Notes: generated from the sequence alone by a model not told the origin. DNA of 64,000 bases from Segetibacter koreensis DSM 18137 (GCF_000374045.1 NZ_KB893348.1:248001-312000), one strand, 5' to 3'. Positions 26,899-35,617 are shown, numbered from the stretch's first letter. Numbers and translations: made by a program.

Positions 26899-27492
26899 CT
26901 ATTTGTTTGTCATCTCCCTAAATTGATCAATAGCAAATTCTTTTAGAAAGGGGAAAAAGTTTTTATAACACATTTCCAATGAGTAGTAATGCTTTTGGAA
27001 TAATTTAAAAACTTCTTCACTACTGTATAAGTAACTCGCCCTTCTTACTACTCCGCCAAAACTATTTCTCGTACCGGCAATACTCTTATAACTATAAAGC
27101 CAATTTTGGGTTTGCATATATGGCAACATTGATTGAAATGCAGCAGGCAAAAGGGCGTAATAGTTGTTAAGAATGCCATAAGTATTCATGGCACAGTTGT
27201 TAAGAGAAGTATCTGTAAACTCATTGATATCGTTCGCTAAAAAATGATCGTACACTACATCTACAAATGCACCAGCATACAAACCTACTGCCGGTTTTAA
27301 AAATTGTTTGGCTTCTTTTGTCGCTTCGTGTTCGTCAGTAAACGAGTCAATCTGGCGATGAAAAGCAATTCCATGCTGAATGCCCGGAGAATAGTCAAAT
27401 TTTTTTTTGCCTTTCACAAAGTCGCTAATCATATTGCCCACTAATATCTCCGGATGATTAAACGACAAATATGCATGGGCAAGAAAATTCAT
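26899..27492 (-). CDS. acpH: AcpH-like acyl carrier protein phosphodiesterase
   Basis: The 197-residue protein matches the AcpH/DUF479 family: NFLAHAYLSFNHPEILVGNMISDFVKG at the N-terminus, HGIAFHRQIDSFTDEHE near residue 45, and the metal-ligand block DVVYDHFLA. In this family the enzyme removes 4'-phosphopantetheine from holo-ACP. The His and Asp residues of the HD-like site are present (H6, D24, H47, D51, D81, H82 by approximate count). Length equals that of the E. coli enzyme. It is a single gene on the minus strand, divergent from the diacylglycerol kinase gene. Confidence 0.85.
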   Translation of the reverse strand: MNFLAHAYLSFNHPEILVGNMISDFVKGKKKFDYSPGIQHGIAFHRQIDSFTDEHEATKEAKQFLKPAVGLYAGAFVDVVYDHFLANDINEFTDTSLNNCAMNTYGILNNYYALLPAAFQSMLPYMQTQNWLYSYKSIAGTRNSFGGVVRRASYLYSSEEVFKLFQKHYYSLEMCYKNFFPFLKEFAIDQFREMTNK

Positions 27493-27652
27493 AACTGGAA
27501 CATTGATTGCACTTACGCGAGCAACTATTATGCCCGTAAACGCTAGTTTTTGCCCTTAATAACTTTTCTTTTATAAAGTAGCATGGATAGCAAAAGAGCG
27601 AGTTAAGGTTATTTGTATATTAATTTGTAGATTTTCAAGCAAATAGGGTAAA

Positions 27653-28012
27653 ATGATTAATTTTTTGAAAGGTTTTATATACGCTTACAATGGTCTTGTT
27701 GTTTTTTTCAGGCATGAAAGAAACGGGCGAATACAGTTGGGAGCAAGTGTTTTAGTCGTGCTGTTGGGTTTACTTCTGTCCGTGTCAAAATGGGAATGGA
27801 TTGTGTTACTTATTTGTATAGCTTCTGTTCTTTCGCTTGAAATGATCAACAGCGCTATTGAAAAACTATGTAACCTGGTTCATCCAAAGTTTCATCCTGC
27901 GGTTAAGGTTATTAAAGATATTTCTGCCGGAGCAGTTTTGTGGTTTTCTGTTATTAGCAGTATTATTGGTATTATTATTTTTTTGCCTAAAATTCAGCAC
28001 CTGATTAAATAA
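27653..28012 (+). CDS. dgkA: Diacylglycerol kinase family protein (DgkA / undecaprenol kinase type)
   Basis: The 119-residue protein has three membrane helices and the family's motifs: FLKGFIYAYNGLVVFFRHERNGRIQL at the N-terminus and the active-site block LSLEMINSAIEKLCNLV near residue 63, then KDISAGAVL. It phosphorylates diacylglycerol or undecaprenol in the inner membrane. Gram-positive and Bacteroidota members of this length are usually undecaprenol kinases, so the substrate is uncertain. A dispersed repeat follows about 70 bases after the stop. Confidence 0.88.
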   Translation: MINFLKGFIYAYNGLVVFFRHERNGRIQLGASVLVVLLGLLLSVSKWEWIVLLICIASVLSLEMINSAIEKLCNLVHPKFHPAVKVIKDISAGAVLWFSVISSIIGIIIFLPKIQHLIK

Positions 28013-28080
28013 GCTTACAACACTTTATTAAACCAAGAAGTGAGCAAATGCAAAAAGATGCCAAAAGATTTGCTGATAAA

Positions 28081-28105
28081 GTGATTGCGACGCAACGATG
28101 TTGCG
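28081..28105 (+). repeat. Dispersed intergenic repeat, copy B
   Basis: GTGATTGCGACGCAACGATG shares the GCGACGCAACGATG core with the other copies. Here the core continues into a small hairpin, CGCAAC (28091-28096), GAT loop, GTTGCG (28100-28105). It lies between the convergent dgkA and vWA genes. Confidence 0.6.
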
Positions 28106-28134
28106 CTAAAATTCTACAGCTGGTATTAAAAAAT

Positions 28135-29142
28135 CTAAGGAAATTTCTTAAATAGCGTATATCGCAAAACTGTTTCTAAAAGAAGTAAACCAATAGCTGC
28201 TAGCAACCAGGGCAAAAACTCTTCAGTAAAACGTTCGTACGAGGTTACTTTTATGTGGGTTTTTTCCAGCTTATTTATGCTTGCATAAATTTTCTTCAAT
28301 GCTTCCTGGTCTGTTGCATGAAAATATTGTCCACCAGTTTCTGATGCAATATTTTTTAATAGTCCTTCGTTAAATTCTAATTTCTTGCGGTTTGTCACAC
28401 TTCCATAAGGTGTTTGCACCTGTTCATCAATTTCCTTTTCTGAGCCAACACCTATTGTGTATACTTTTATTTTATACAACTTTGCCATTTCCTTAGCAAT
28501 GTCAGGCGGAATTAAACCTCCGAAATCTACTCCGTCTGTCAGCAGTATAATTATTTTACTTTTTGTTTTCTGATCTTTTAAACGATCCACACTGGTAGCG
28601 AGACCGGAGCCAATAGCAGTGCCTTCTTCTTCAAGATAGCCGCTTTTAATATTTTCAATTTGTGATAGAACTGTTGTTTTATCGGTAGTGATGGGACAAA
28701 GCGTAAAGCTTTGCCTGCTAAAAATAACAACACCGATGCGGTCGCCGGGGCGATCATTTACAAAAGACTCTGCAACCTCTTTAGAAGCCTCCAGTCGATT
28801 AGGTGTGAAGTCTTTTTCTGTCATGCTGCCGCTGATGTCAAAACAAAGAACAATATCAATTCCCTCTCCCTCAGTCTGCTGTTCGGCAAATCTGTGCTGC
28901 GGCCGTGCAAGGGCAATTATTAAGCAGGCTAAAGCAAGGCAACGCAAAACAAAAGGAAAATGCTGAAACCAGGTTTTGAATGTACGGATATTATTAAGAA
29001 AGTGAGTTGTGGTAACCAACATAGAACCTTTCCGTTTCTCAATGTTGCCATAATACCAAAACGCCAATAGCGGAATAATGAGTAATAGACTCAAAGCTTC
29101 CTTATTTGCAAAAGTGATATTTTGAAACCATTGATACAGCAT
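28135..29142 (-). CDS. BatA/BatB-type vWA-domain membrane protein
   Basis: The 335-residue protein has a BatA-type N-terminal domain with two membrane helices (about residues 17-30 and 62-80), then a von Willebrand factor A domain with an intact MIDAS site (DISGSM near residue 101, conserved Thr in GTAIGSGLA, Asp in ILLTDGVDFGG), and a C-terminal helix (LPWLLAAIGLLLLETVLRY). Bat proteins form inner-membrane complexes thought to help with oxidative or envelope stress, working with a MoxR ATPase. It is the last gene of the run moxR, DUF58 gene, membrane protein, vWA (all minus, gaps of 0-78 bases). BatA and BatB cannot be told apart here. Confidence 0.88.
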   Translation of the reverse strand: MLYQWFQNITFANKEALSLLLIIPLLAFWYYGNIEKRKGSMLVTTTHFLNNIRTFKTWFQHFPFVLRCLALACLIIALARPQHRFAEQQTEGEGIDIVLCFDISGSMTEKDFTPNRLEASKEVAESFVNDRPGDRIGVVIFSRQSFTLCPITTDKTTVLSQIENIKSGYLEEEGTAIGSGLATSVDRLKDQKTKSKIIILLTDGVDFGGLIPPDIAKEMAKLYKIKVYTIGVGSEKEIDEQVQTPYGSVTNRKKLEFNEGLLKNIASETGGQYFHATDQEALKKIYASINKLEKTHIKVTSYERFTEEFLPWLLAAIGLLLLETVLRYTLFKKFP

Positions 29143-29147
29143 CAGAA

Positions 29148-30074
29148 CTATTTAGGTTGAAAATTTGAGTGTATTGGTGAATGTAAGAGAGAAACTTTTT
29201 GCAGCATTTGTTTTATCGCAAGCACAGATGTTTGATTTTCATTTGAAGGGGGCAAATATTTTGCAAATTTTACGGTGTCAGAAAGGCGGAGAATTTGAAA
29301 AAAAGCCGTTTTTATTTCCTTATCTACCTGCAATGGTTGAAGATTAATCATCCATTCATCCGTTGTCTGCTGCAACGAACGCTGTTGTAATTGCATATTA
29401 AAAAAAGTGCGGCTGATGTTGGTTAAATCAGAATAATATTTTTTTACTTCGATTGGTGACTGCGGATTTTGGCCATTTAATTTATTTAATTCAGCCATAG
29501 CCCATTCAATCGGTGAAAGCTTTCCTTGTAAGACTGTCTCTGTCTTTGCGACTTTTTTCTTTCTGATTAATAGCCAGTACACTGCCGCTATAGACATAAG
29601 AGTAATAGCTGCTATTACTGCGGTGATAAGCCAGTTATTTCCCGGCTTCACTTCTTCAATATCTTTAATGTCGTTGTAGTCCTGCATTTTAGACACGTCA
29701 ACAGGTAAAACTTCAATACTTATTGGCGAGGTTGACTGGTTTATGCGGGGAAGGGACAAAGGCGGAAAATCCCACCTGCCGCTATCAAAAGAAGTAATGG
29801 AAATTGTTTGATAATAATTGGTAAAATTTCCCTTTACAACTGTATCTATTTTGCTTCTTTTTACTACCTGTATATGATTAACGCTGTCAGGGAAACTAAA
29901 CCAGCTTGTGCCACCTTTTCCATTTTCTACAGACAGTTTCAATATAATTTGTTCTCCTATAAATATCCTGTCTCTATTTACCGAGGCTTTAACCGTTTGG
30001 GAAAACAAATTTGATTGAATACTTAATGAGATCAGCCCAATAAAAAAAACAATATATATTTTTCTGTAGTTCAC
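29148..30074 (-). CDS. Bat-operon membrane protein, BatD/DUF4381-like
   Basis: The 308-residue protein has a signal peptide (about residues 1-25, cut near LFSQ/T), a beta-rich periplasmic part with a BatD-like opening (VKASVNRDRIFIGEQIILKLSVEN), a membrane helix near residues 150-172 (WLITAVIAAITLMSIAAVYWLLI) and a helical cytosolic tail. Position between the DUF58 and vWA genes, with 0 and 5 bases of spacing, supports a role in the MoxR/Bat complex. It is about half the length of a classic BatD (my recollection is 550-600 residues), so it may be a shortened form. The family call is tentative. Confidence 0.7.
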   Translation of the reverse strand: MNYRKIYIVFFIGLISLSIQSNLFSQTVKASVNRDRIFIGEQIILKLSVENGKGGTSWFSFPDSVNHIQVVKRSKIDTVVKGNFTNYYQTISITSFDSGRWDFPPLSLPRINQSTSPISIEVLPVDVSKMQDYNDIKDIEEVKPGNNWLITAVIAAITLMSIAAVYWLLIRKKKVAKTETVLQGKLSPIEWAMAELNKLNGQNPQSPIEVKKYYSDLTNISRTFFNMQLQQRSLQQTTDEWMINLQPLQVDKEIKTAFFQILRLSDTVKFAKYLPPSNENQTSVLAIKQMLQKVSLLHSPIHSNFQPK

Positions 30075-30941
30075 TTATGCCCTTCTGATAAAAAATTGTT
30101 GTAATAATTTTACGTAATCCTGTCCTGTTGATATTTGTAAAAGGTCCGCCCCTGCTTTTCTGAAAGAATTTTTTGCATCTTCCAATATTTTCTGGAATTG
30201 CTGGCTATACTTAGAGCGGCTATAGGGATCACTCGTGTCTAGCAAAACCATTTTTCCTGTTTCTGCATCGCGAAGTTGCATTAAACCCACCGCCGGCAAT
30301 TGTTCATCACGCTTATCATACACTTGAACACCGACCACATCATGTCGCTTTGCAGCTATGCGCAAAGTTTCATGATAACCTGCATCGGCAAAATCACTTA
30401 AGACAAACACAATACTTTTATGACGTGTGGTATTATTTAAAAATTTTAGCGCTTTCAACACATCTGTTTGGGAGCACCGTGATTTGAAAGATAACATTTC
30501 TCTTACCATATACAAAACATGATCCCGGCCTTTTTTTGCCGGAATAAATTTTTCTACATGGTCACTAAAAAATATCAAACCTATTTTATCATTGTTAGCG
30601 ATAGCTGAGAAAGCCAGTACCGCGCAGATTTCTGTTATAAGATCTTTTTTATTTTGACGGAAAGTACCGAACAAACTACTTGCGCTTACATCTATTAATA
30701 GATAAACAGTAAGTTCTCTTTCTTCTTCAAAAACTTTGCTAAAAGTATGCCCCATTCTTGCCGAAACGTTCCAATCGATAAACCGTGGATCGTCTCCTGC
30801 GTAATAATCTCTTACTTCTTTAAATGACATACCCCGACCTTTAAAAGCAGAGTGATATTCACCTGTAAAAAGATGATTAGTCAATCTCTTACTTTTTATT
30901 TCCAGTTCCCGAACTTTTTTTAGTATGTCTTCTGTAGTCAT
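30075..30941 (-). CDS. DUF58-domain protein (vWA-like, MoxR partner)
   Basis: The 288-residue protein opens with the DUF58 hallmark (LTNHLFTGEYHSAFKGRGMSFKEVRDYYAGDDPRFIDWNVSAR), followed by a vWA-like domain with a partial MIDAS (LLIDVSASSLFG; VLSDFADAG). There is no signal or membrane segment. Proteins of this kind are encoded beside MoxR ATPases and act with them as chaperone-like pairs for metal insertion or complex assembly. It lies 78 bases after moxR and abuts the next gene with no spacer. Function of this particular system is not known. Confidence 0.9.
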   Translation of the reverse strand: MTTEDILKKVRELEIKSKRLTNHLFTGEYHSAFKGRGMSFKEVRDYYAGDDPRFIDWNVSARMGHTFSKVFEEERELTVYLLIDVSASSLFGTFRQNKKDLITEICAVLAFSAIANNDKIGLIFFSDHVEKFIPAKKGRDHVLYMVREMLSFKSRCSQTDVLKALKFLNNTTRHKSIVFVLSDFADAGYHETLRIAAKRHDVVGVQVYDKRDEQLPAVGLMQLRDAETGKMVLLDTSDPYSRSKYSQQFQKILEDAKNSFRKAGADLLQISTGQDYVKLLQQFFIRRA

Positions 30942-31019
30942 GTTGCAATTTGTTGGATGAAGGTTGACGATACAAGATTTGTTAATATTAAGTCATTCAA
31001 CTCTCAGCCGTGCCCGCCT

Positions 31020-32018
31020 TTATGGTACCGCAATTACATTTAAAATATCATCCACAATTTTTTCAGTGGTGATGTTTTCTGCTTCTGCTTCATATGTTAA
31101 ACCTATGCGGTGTCTCATTACATCTTTACAAATGGCTTTAACATCATCAGGTATTACATACCCTCTTTTATGCATAAACGCATGAGCTTTTGCAGCTAAG
31201 GCCAGGTTTATGCTCGCCCGTGGCGAACCGCCGTAGCTAATTAAAGGTTTCAAACGCTCTAAATGATATTTTTCAGGATTACGGGAGGCAAACACAATAT
31301 CAATAATGTATTGCTCTACTTTTTCATCCATGTATACATCTCTTACCAATGTTCTTGCCTGCAAAATTTCGTGTGTGCTTACTACAGGCTTTACTTTTGG
31401 CATTTCCGCACCTTGCACTTGTTGCCTGATAATCATCTGTTCTTCACTCCTCGACGGGTAGCCTACGACTACCTTTAACATAAATCGATCTACCTGCGCT
31501 TCCGGTAATGGATATGTTCCTTCCTGCTCTATCGGGTTTTGAGTTGCCAGGACAAGAAATGGCTCTTCTAATTTATGTGTTTCTTCACCAATGGTTACCT
31601 GCTTTTCCTGCATTGCCTCCAACAATGCGCTTTGCACTTTTGCCGGAGCGCGATTTATTTCATCTGCCAGGATAAAATTTGCAAAAATCGGCCCCTTTCT
31701 AATTACAAACTCTCCGCGTTGCTGGTTGTAGATCATAGTGCCTACTACATCGGCAGGTAATAAATCAGGTGTAAATTGTATACGACTAAACTTTGCCTGA
31801 ACAGCCTGTGCAAGAGATTTTATTGTTAAGGTTTTTGCAAGGCCCGGAACTCCTTCAAGCAAAACGTGACCATTACTTAAAAGTCCAATCAGAAGCCGGT
31901 CAACCATGTATAACTGGCCCACCACTACTTTTGATAGCTCCGATCTCAGCCTCTCTATAAACAAAGCATTATCTTGTATTTTACTGTTCAATAATCTTAT
32001 ATCTTCAGCCGTTTGCAT
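31020..32018 (-). CDS. MoxR-family AAA+ ATPase
   Basis: The 332-residue protein has Walker A GVPGLAKT (about residues 55-62), Walker B FANFILADEINRAP (about 111-124) and sensor-1 LATQNPIEQEGTYPLPEAQVDRF, followed by the family's helical lid (GGSPRASINLALAAKAHA). MoxR ATPases remodel or activate vWA-domain partners. The DUF58 and vWA genes next to it are the expected partners. It is the first gene of the minus-strand run and starts 106 bases downstream of the crtZ stop, so a promoter in that gap is likely. Confidence 0.94.
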   Translation of the reverse strand: MQTAEDIRLLNSKIQDNALFIERLRSELSKVVVGQLYMVDRLLIGLLSNGHVLLEGVPGLAKTLTIKSLAQAVQAKFSRIQFTPDLLPADVVGTMIYNQQRGEFVIRKGPIFANFILADEINRAPAKVQSALLEAMQEKQVTIGEETHKLEEPFLVLATQNPIEQEGTYPLPEAQVDRFMLKVVVGYPSRSEEQMIIRQQVQGAEMPKVKPVVSTHEILQARTLVRDVYMDEKVEQYIIDIVFASRNPEKYHLERLKPLISYGGSPRASINLALAAKAHAFMHKRGYVIPDDVKAICKDVMRHRIGLTYEAEAENITTEKIVDDILNVIAVP

Positions 32019-32124
32019 TAGTATTTTTTAATGAGTGAAATTATAACTAAGGCCATGATTACTCACGGCCTCATACTTAATTGTTTGTTATACCTATTTT
32101 ACTATTTCTTTCAATACCGATATA

Positions 32125-32604
32125 TTAGCCCGCTCTGTTCCTCCTGATGTCATTTTTTACTTTTTGCCAATACTTGCCTGCAACAATAAGCATTCCAAAA
32201 CTTTCGCCATTTTCTTTATCGAGGTGCTTATGATGCATTTTGTGTGCCCATCGCACCACCTTTACATAAGTATTATTACTTCGTGAGAATATTTTAAAGC
32301 GTTGGTGAATAATGATATCATGCACCAGGAAATAAGCAAGACCATATAGCGCTATTCCCGCCCCTATACTTACCAGCCAATACATCCCTTTCATGCTACC
32401 CAGCATTATAGATAACCAGCTTGGAATGGCAAATATTAAAAAAAATGCATCGTTTTTTTCAAAAAAACCCGGGCCTTTCGTATGATGATCTTCATGAAGG
32501 AACCAGAGCCATTTGTGCATTACATACTTATGAGTCGCCCATGCTACAAACTCCATAAAGCAGAAAGTACCAATAGTAATAAGAATGTAAATTAACCAAT
32601 TCAT
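32125..32604 (-). CDS. crtZ: CrtZ, beta-carotene 3-hydroxylase
   Basis: The 159-residue membrane di-iron enzyme carries the His motifs of CrtZ: HKYVMH near residue 26, HEDHH near 38, HDIIIHQRF near 94 and HKMHHKH near 116. Four membrane helices are visible. It adds the 3-hydroxyl to beta-ionone rings, giving zeaxanthin-type rings. The start overlaps the 3' end of the cruF-like gene by 4 bases (ATGA), so these are translationally coupled. It closes the carotenoid gene run. Confidence 0.92.
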   Translation of the reverse strand: MNWLIYILITIGTFCFMEFVAWATHKYVMHKWLWFLHEDHHTKGPGFFEKNDAFFLIFAIPSWLSIMLGSMKGMYWLVSIGAGIALYGLAYFLVHDIIIHQRFKIFSRSNNTYVKVVRWAHKMHHKHLDKENGESFGMLIVAGKYWQKVKNDIRRNRAG

Positions 32605-33293
32605 AAAAAAGTTCTTAAAGCTCCGAAAAACAGGAGTTCAATAATTAACAAATGTACTGCGAATTGGTTGTGTTTAGGAAAACTTAACAGCTTGAAAACA
32701 GTCAACAACAAACTGCTTATTAAAAACCAGCATAAATAATTGCTGAAAGGAATACTTCCACTTCCAAGCCATTTCCAATATCCTAATTTAATGGCAACGG
32801 GTTCTAAAACAAAATCAAAAAAAGTGGCGAGAAGAGCGCCATCAAAAATAAAAGACAATAATTTAACTCGGGGAGTAAGAAGGATTTCTGCTGCAGAAGA
32901 TTTCTGTTCTATTTGTCGGTGCAAATGTGCTATTACAACACCGGAACAGTACATGACCGTAAACCAATTTATTCCGATCAACCACGGTACATCTAATATT
33001 CCCGTTCCCAGTACTTTTCCGTATTCATACTCTCCAAATAGTAAAGATGTATTTACGCCGATGATTTCGGTAAGCATACCTACCGCAAAGCAAATGAGAA
33101 AGAAAGCCAAAAAAGAAGCGTTTTTACCCTTGTCTGTCCAAAGGATTAAGGCAAACATTATAAGCAGGTTTAAAGGAGTATTATCAACAAACCAATTAGA
33201 TTTGGATGTGAACATTCCTATAAAACCACTAACGTGAAATAAGATAGCAATAAATGTCGCTACTGTAAATCTGTTAATCTTCCATTTCTTCAT
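32601..33293 (-). CDS. cruF: CruF-like carotenoid 1',2'-hydratase (DUF422 carotenoid biosynthesis protein)
   Basis: The 230-residue protein has about seven membrane helices and the DUF422/CruF blocks: TEIIGVNTSLLFGEYEYGKVLG near residue 75, VPWLIGINWF, and FDFVLEPVAIKLGYWKW near residue 162. CruF adds water across the 1',2' double bond of an acyclic psi end, the first step toward 1'-hydroxy carotenoids such as myxol and saproxanthin. It lacks the PxE...F pattern of CrtYcd-type lycopene cyclases, so it is not the missing cyclase. It sits 15 bases after the crtD-like gene and overlaps crtZ by 4 bases. Confidence 0.82.
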   Translation of the reverse strand: MKKWKINRFTVATFIAILFHVSGFIGMFTSKSNWFVDNTPLNLLIMFALILWTDKGKNASFLAFFLICFAVGMLTEIIGVNTSLLFGEYEYGKVLGTGILDVPWLIGINWFTVMYCSGVVIAHLHRQIEQKSSAAEILLTPRVKLLSFIFDGALLATFFDFVLEPVAIKLGYWKWLGSGSIPFSNYLCWFLISSLLLTVFKLLSFPKHNQFAVHLLIIELLFFGALRTFL

Positions 33294-33308
33294 GTACCTT
33301 ATTCCTCT

Positions 33309-34808
33309 TTAATGATGGCTGACCAATCCTTTTATATCAGACTTAACTAATTCGCTTACCAGTCTTGCACTTTTTAAACAAAGAGGAATTCCTCCGCCGG
33401 GATGAACAGTTCCGCCCGCAAAATACAAACCTTTAATAGTTGAACTAAAGTTTGGATGACGCAAAAAAGCAGCCATCCTCGAGTTGCTGCTCGTTCCATA
33501 TAAAGCACCCATAAAAGAGGAAGTTTGTTCCTCTATTTTTACCGGATCGAGCGTTTCTTCTACTTCTATATAACTTTCTACATCAGTATTCAACATCCGG
33601 TTAAGTTTCGTAATAACTGCTTCACGGCATTTGCTTTTCAAAAGTTCCCAATCTTGCTCCTCGTTAGCTGGAGCATTAATCATCACAAACCAATTTTCCT
33701 TTCCTTCGCCGGCCTGCCCGCTTTCCATTTTACTGGTGATATTTATATAAATTGTAGGGTCTTCAGAAATTGTCTTTTTTTCAAATAAATGCTCAAATTC
33801 ATTTTTATAATCTTCACTAAAAAATATATTGTGCAATTGCAGTTCGGAAAACTCTTTTTTAATTCCCCAATAAAAAATTAATGCACTGCTGCTTCTCTCC
33901 TGTTTCAATGATTTCTTCGCCTTACTATCATCTCTTAATAAATGCTTATAAGTAAAATAAACATCACTGTTACTAACTACAATATCTCCGTAAAAATTTG
34001 CATTATTTACAACTACTCCTTTTACCCACCCATCAACATTTATGATTCTTTGTACGGGACTTTCAAAATTAAATTTCACACCTTTTTTAAGTGCGAGTTT
34101 ATACAAGGCATCCGTTATACTTTTCATTCCTCCTTTGGGATAAAAAGTGCCCAGACCAAATTCGAGATGAGGAATTAAACTAAGCATACCCGGAGCTTTA
34201 AACGGATTACTGCCGTTGTAAGTAGCAAACCTGTTAAATAGTTGGATAGTTTCCGGGCGGGTAAAATGTTTTGTATTTAAATCATTTAATGAATCAACTA
34301 CAAATTTTAACCTTGTGGCTTTTATTGCTTTTATTAACGGCGCTTTCAATAAGCTGTTTTTTTTACTAATAGAATAATCGAGAAAAACAGTTCCTATTTC
34401 TTCGTATAATTTTCTCGATTGCTGCAGGTAAGAAATTACTTTTTCAGGGTCTTCACCCGTTTTTACTTTCATTTCTTCTGCAAATGCGGTTATGTCTGCA
34501 AATGCATTTATCACTGTTCCGTTCTCAAAAAAATACTTACAAGAAAAGGGAACTTTTTCAAACTGAAAATATTCTTCAATTGGCTCACCTGCAAGCTCAA
34601 ATAGTTCTACAATATTTTGGGGTTGTGTAAATAAACTTGGGCCTGCATCAAAGTTGTAATCACCCAAAGCAAAATGAGACAGTTTGCCGCCAGGATATCT
34701 ATTTTTTTCGAAAACAGTTACATTAAATTTTTGAATAGCCAAACGGGTAGCGACTGCTAAGCCTGCTACACCTGCGCCTATTATAATTGCTGAAGGATGA
34801 GTTGACAT
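33309..34808 (-). CDS. crtD: CrtD-like carotenoid 3,4-desaturase (phytoene desaturase family)
   Basis: The 499-residue flavoprotein starts with a Rossmann FAD motif (AIIIGAGVAGLAVATRLA) and EKNRYPGGKLS, and ends with the family's FAGGTVHPGGGIPLCLKSAR. It has DAGPSLFTQP where CrtI enzymes of this phylum carry DMGPSWYWMP, and FATYNGSNPFKAPGMLSLIPHLE, which I associate with 1-hydroxycarotenoid 3,4-desaturases (CrtD). Coupling to cruF (15-base gap) supports this, since CrtD acts after CruF. A second phytoene desaturase gene lies at 37066-38541 and is the better CrtI. Subfamily assignment is by motif and context only. Confidence 0.78.
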   Translation of the reverse strand: MSTHPSAIIIGAGVAGLAVATRLAIQKFNVTVFEKNRYPGGKLSHFALGDYNFDAGPSLFTQPQNIVELFELAGEPIEEYFQFEKVPFSCKYFFENGTVINAFADITAFAEEMKVKTGEDPEKVISYLQQSRKLYEEIGTVFLDYSISKKNSLLKAPLIKAIKATRLKFVVDSLNDLNTKHFTRPETIQLFNRFATYNGSNPFKAPGMLSLIPHLEFGLGTFYPKGGMKSITDALYKLALKKGVKFNFESPVQRIINVDGWVKGVVVNNANFYGDIVVSNSDVYFTYKHLLRDDSKAKKSLKQERSSSALIFYWGIKKEFSELQLHNIFFSEDYKNEFEHLFEKKTISEDPTIYINITSKMESGQAGEGKENWFVMINAPANEEQDWELLKSKCREAVITKLNRMLNTDVESYIEVEETLDPVKIEEQTSSFMGALYGTSSNSRMAAFLRHPNFSSTIKGLYFAGGTVHPGGGIPLCLKSARLVSELVKSDIKGLVSHH

Positions 34809-34960
34809 ACATTTAAGAAACCGAAAGTGTGAATTAGTTATTCCCGGTAACTCTTGAAACCTGGCAGAAAAACTTTAGAGAATTATTGTTATAAAAATAG
34901 CGACTAAAACAGCAAAAACCTTTTTTGGTTACGAACAGTAGAATTTTCTTCAACCTCGGT

Positions 34961-34982
34961 TCCGTCGCACACTTGTACTGTT
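34961..34982 (-). repeat. Dispersed intergenic repeat, copy C (reverse)
   Basis: Reverse complement reads CAGTACAAGTGTGCGACGGA, matching copy A over TACAAGTGTGCGACG. It lies in the divergent gap between the crtD-like gene and the plus-strand membrane protein gene. Confidence 0.6.
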
Positions 34983-35062
34983 TACACTTCAATCAGCTAA
35001 AATCATCTGCTTTTTGTAAATTAACCTGTTGAACCTTATTTTGCTGTACATAAATAACAAAT

Positions 35063-35518
35063 TTGAAAAGAAATTTTATTTTAGTCATTTTCATAGCTTT
35101 TTTCTCATTAATCGCCGGGTATCTGTTATCGGCGATTTCCTTGATTGGTAGAGCAGGCATTAGTTTATTTTATACTCAATACAAATTCCTAAAAAGCTGG
35201 TGGATCGGTTCTTTGCTGGTATTTATCGTTTGGATTTCATTGTTTCTCATCCAGTCTGTTTTATATAAAAGAGTAAGGAAAAAGACTTCAAAAATCATTC
35301 AACCTATTTTTTTAACTATAGCAATTTTTGGGTTATTTTTTTCATATGTTGATTTTCGCAACACGCTTTCCCACCGCTGGCTTGGAGAGCGATTTCATCT
35401 TGGAGTCTACTTGTTCTGGCTGGGTTGGATAGCCATCACGATATTTGTTACACTACAGAAGAAACCTGTCGCAAATATTCAGGAAATTGAAATTGATAAA
35501 GGCCTCCCAGAAATATGA
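35063..35518 (+). CDS. Unrecognised four-helix membrane protein inside the carotenoid cluster
   Basis: The 151-residue protein has four membrane helices (about residues 5-27, 43-66, 80-98, 116-134) and a short polar tail. Motifs are LFYTQYKFLKSWWIGSLL, VDFRNTLSHRWLGERFHLG and YLFWLGWI. I recognise no named family, though I believe similar small proteins occur in other Bacteroidota. The start is TTG: an in-frame TAA at 35051-35053 leaves no ATG. It is the only plus-strand gene in the carotenoid cluster, flanked on both sides by copies of the dispersed repeat. It shows no cyclase motif. Function unknown. Confidence 0.7.
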   Translation: MKRNFILVIFIAFFSLIAGYLLSAISLIGRAGISLFYTQYKFLKSWWIGSLLVFIVWISLFLIQSVLYKRVRKKTSKIIQPIFLTIAIFGLFFSYVDFRNTLSHRWLGERFHLGVYLFWLGWIAITIFVTLQKKPVANIQEIEIDKGLPEI

Positions 35519-35567
35519 TATTCTGATTTTTATATTTTAAAAAAATGATGTTGCATAAAGATTTGCC

Positions 35568-35595
35568 GTACAAGTGAGTGACACAACGATGCTCC
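35568..35595 (+). repeat. Dispersed intergenic repeat, copy D
   Basis: Reads GTACAAGTGAGTGACACAAC then GATGCTCC. It agrees with copy A at the left (TACAAGTG) and with copy B at the right (CAACGATG). It lies between the convergent membrane-protein gene and idi. Confidence 0.55.
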
Positions 35596-35617
35596 ATTTT
35601 TATTCAAATGCCCACTT

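Noticed and set aside
32050-32071. Hairpin AGGCC...GGCCT between crtZ and moxR
   Set aside because: Only 5 bp of stem with a 12-base loop and no T-run on either strand; too weak to call a terminator.
32740-33237. Plus-strand frame of 165 codons
   Set aside because: Antisense to the cruF-like gene; Lys/Ser/Pro-rich sequence of the kind produced opposite membrane helices.
32601-33293. Lycopene cyclase (CrtYcd-type) as identity of this membrane protein
   Set aside because: The sequence has the CruF/DUF422 blocks (EIIGVNTS, LEPVAIKLGYWKW) and lacks the cyclase acidic motif.
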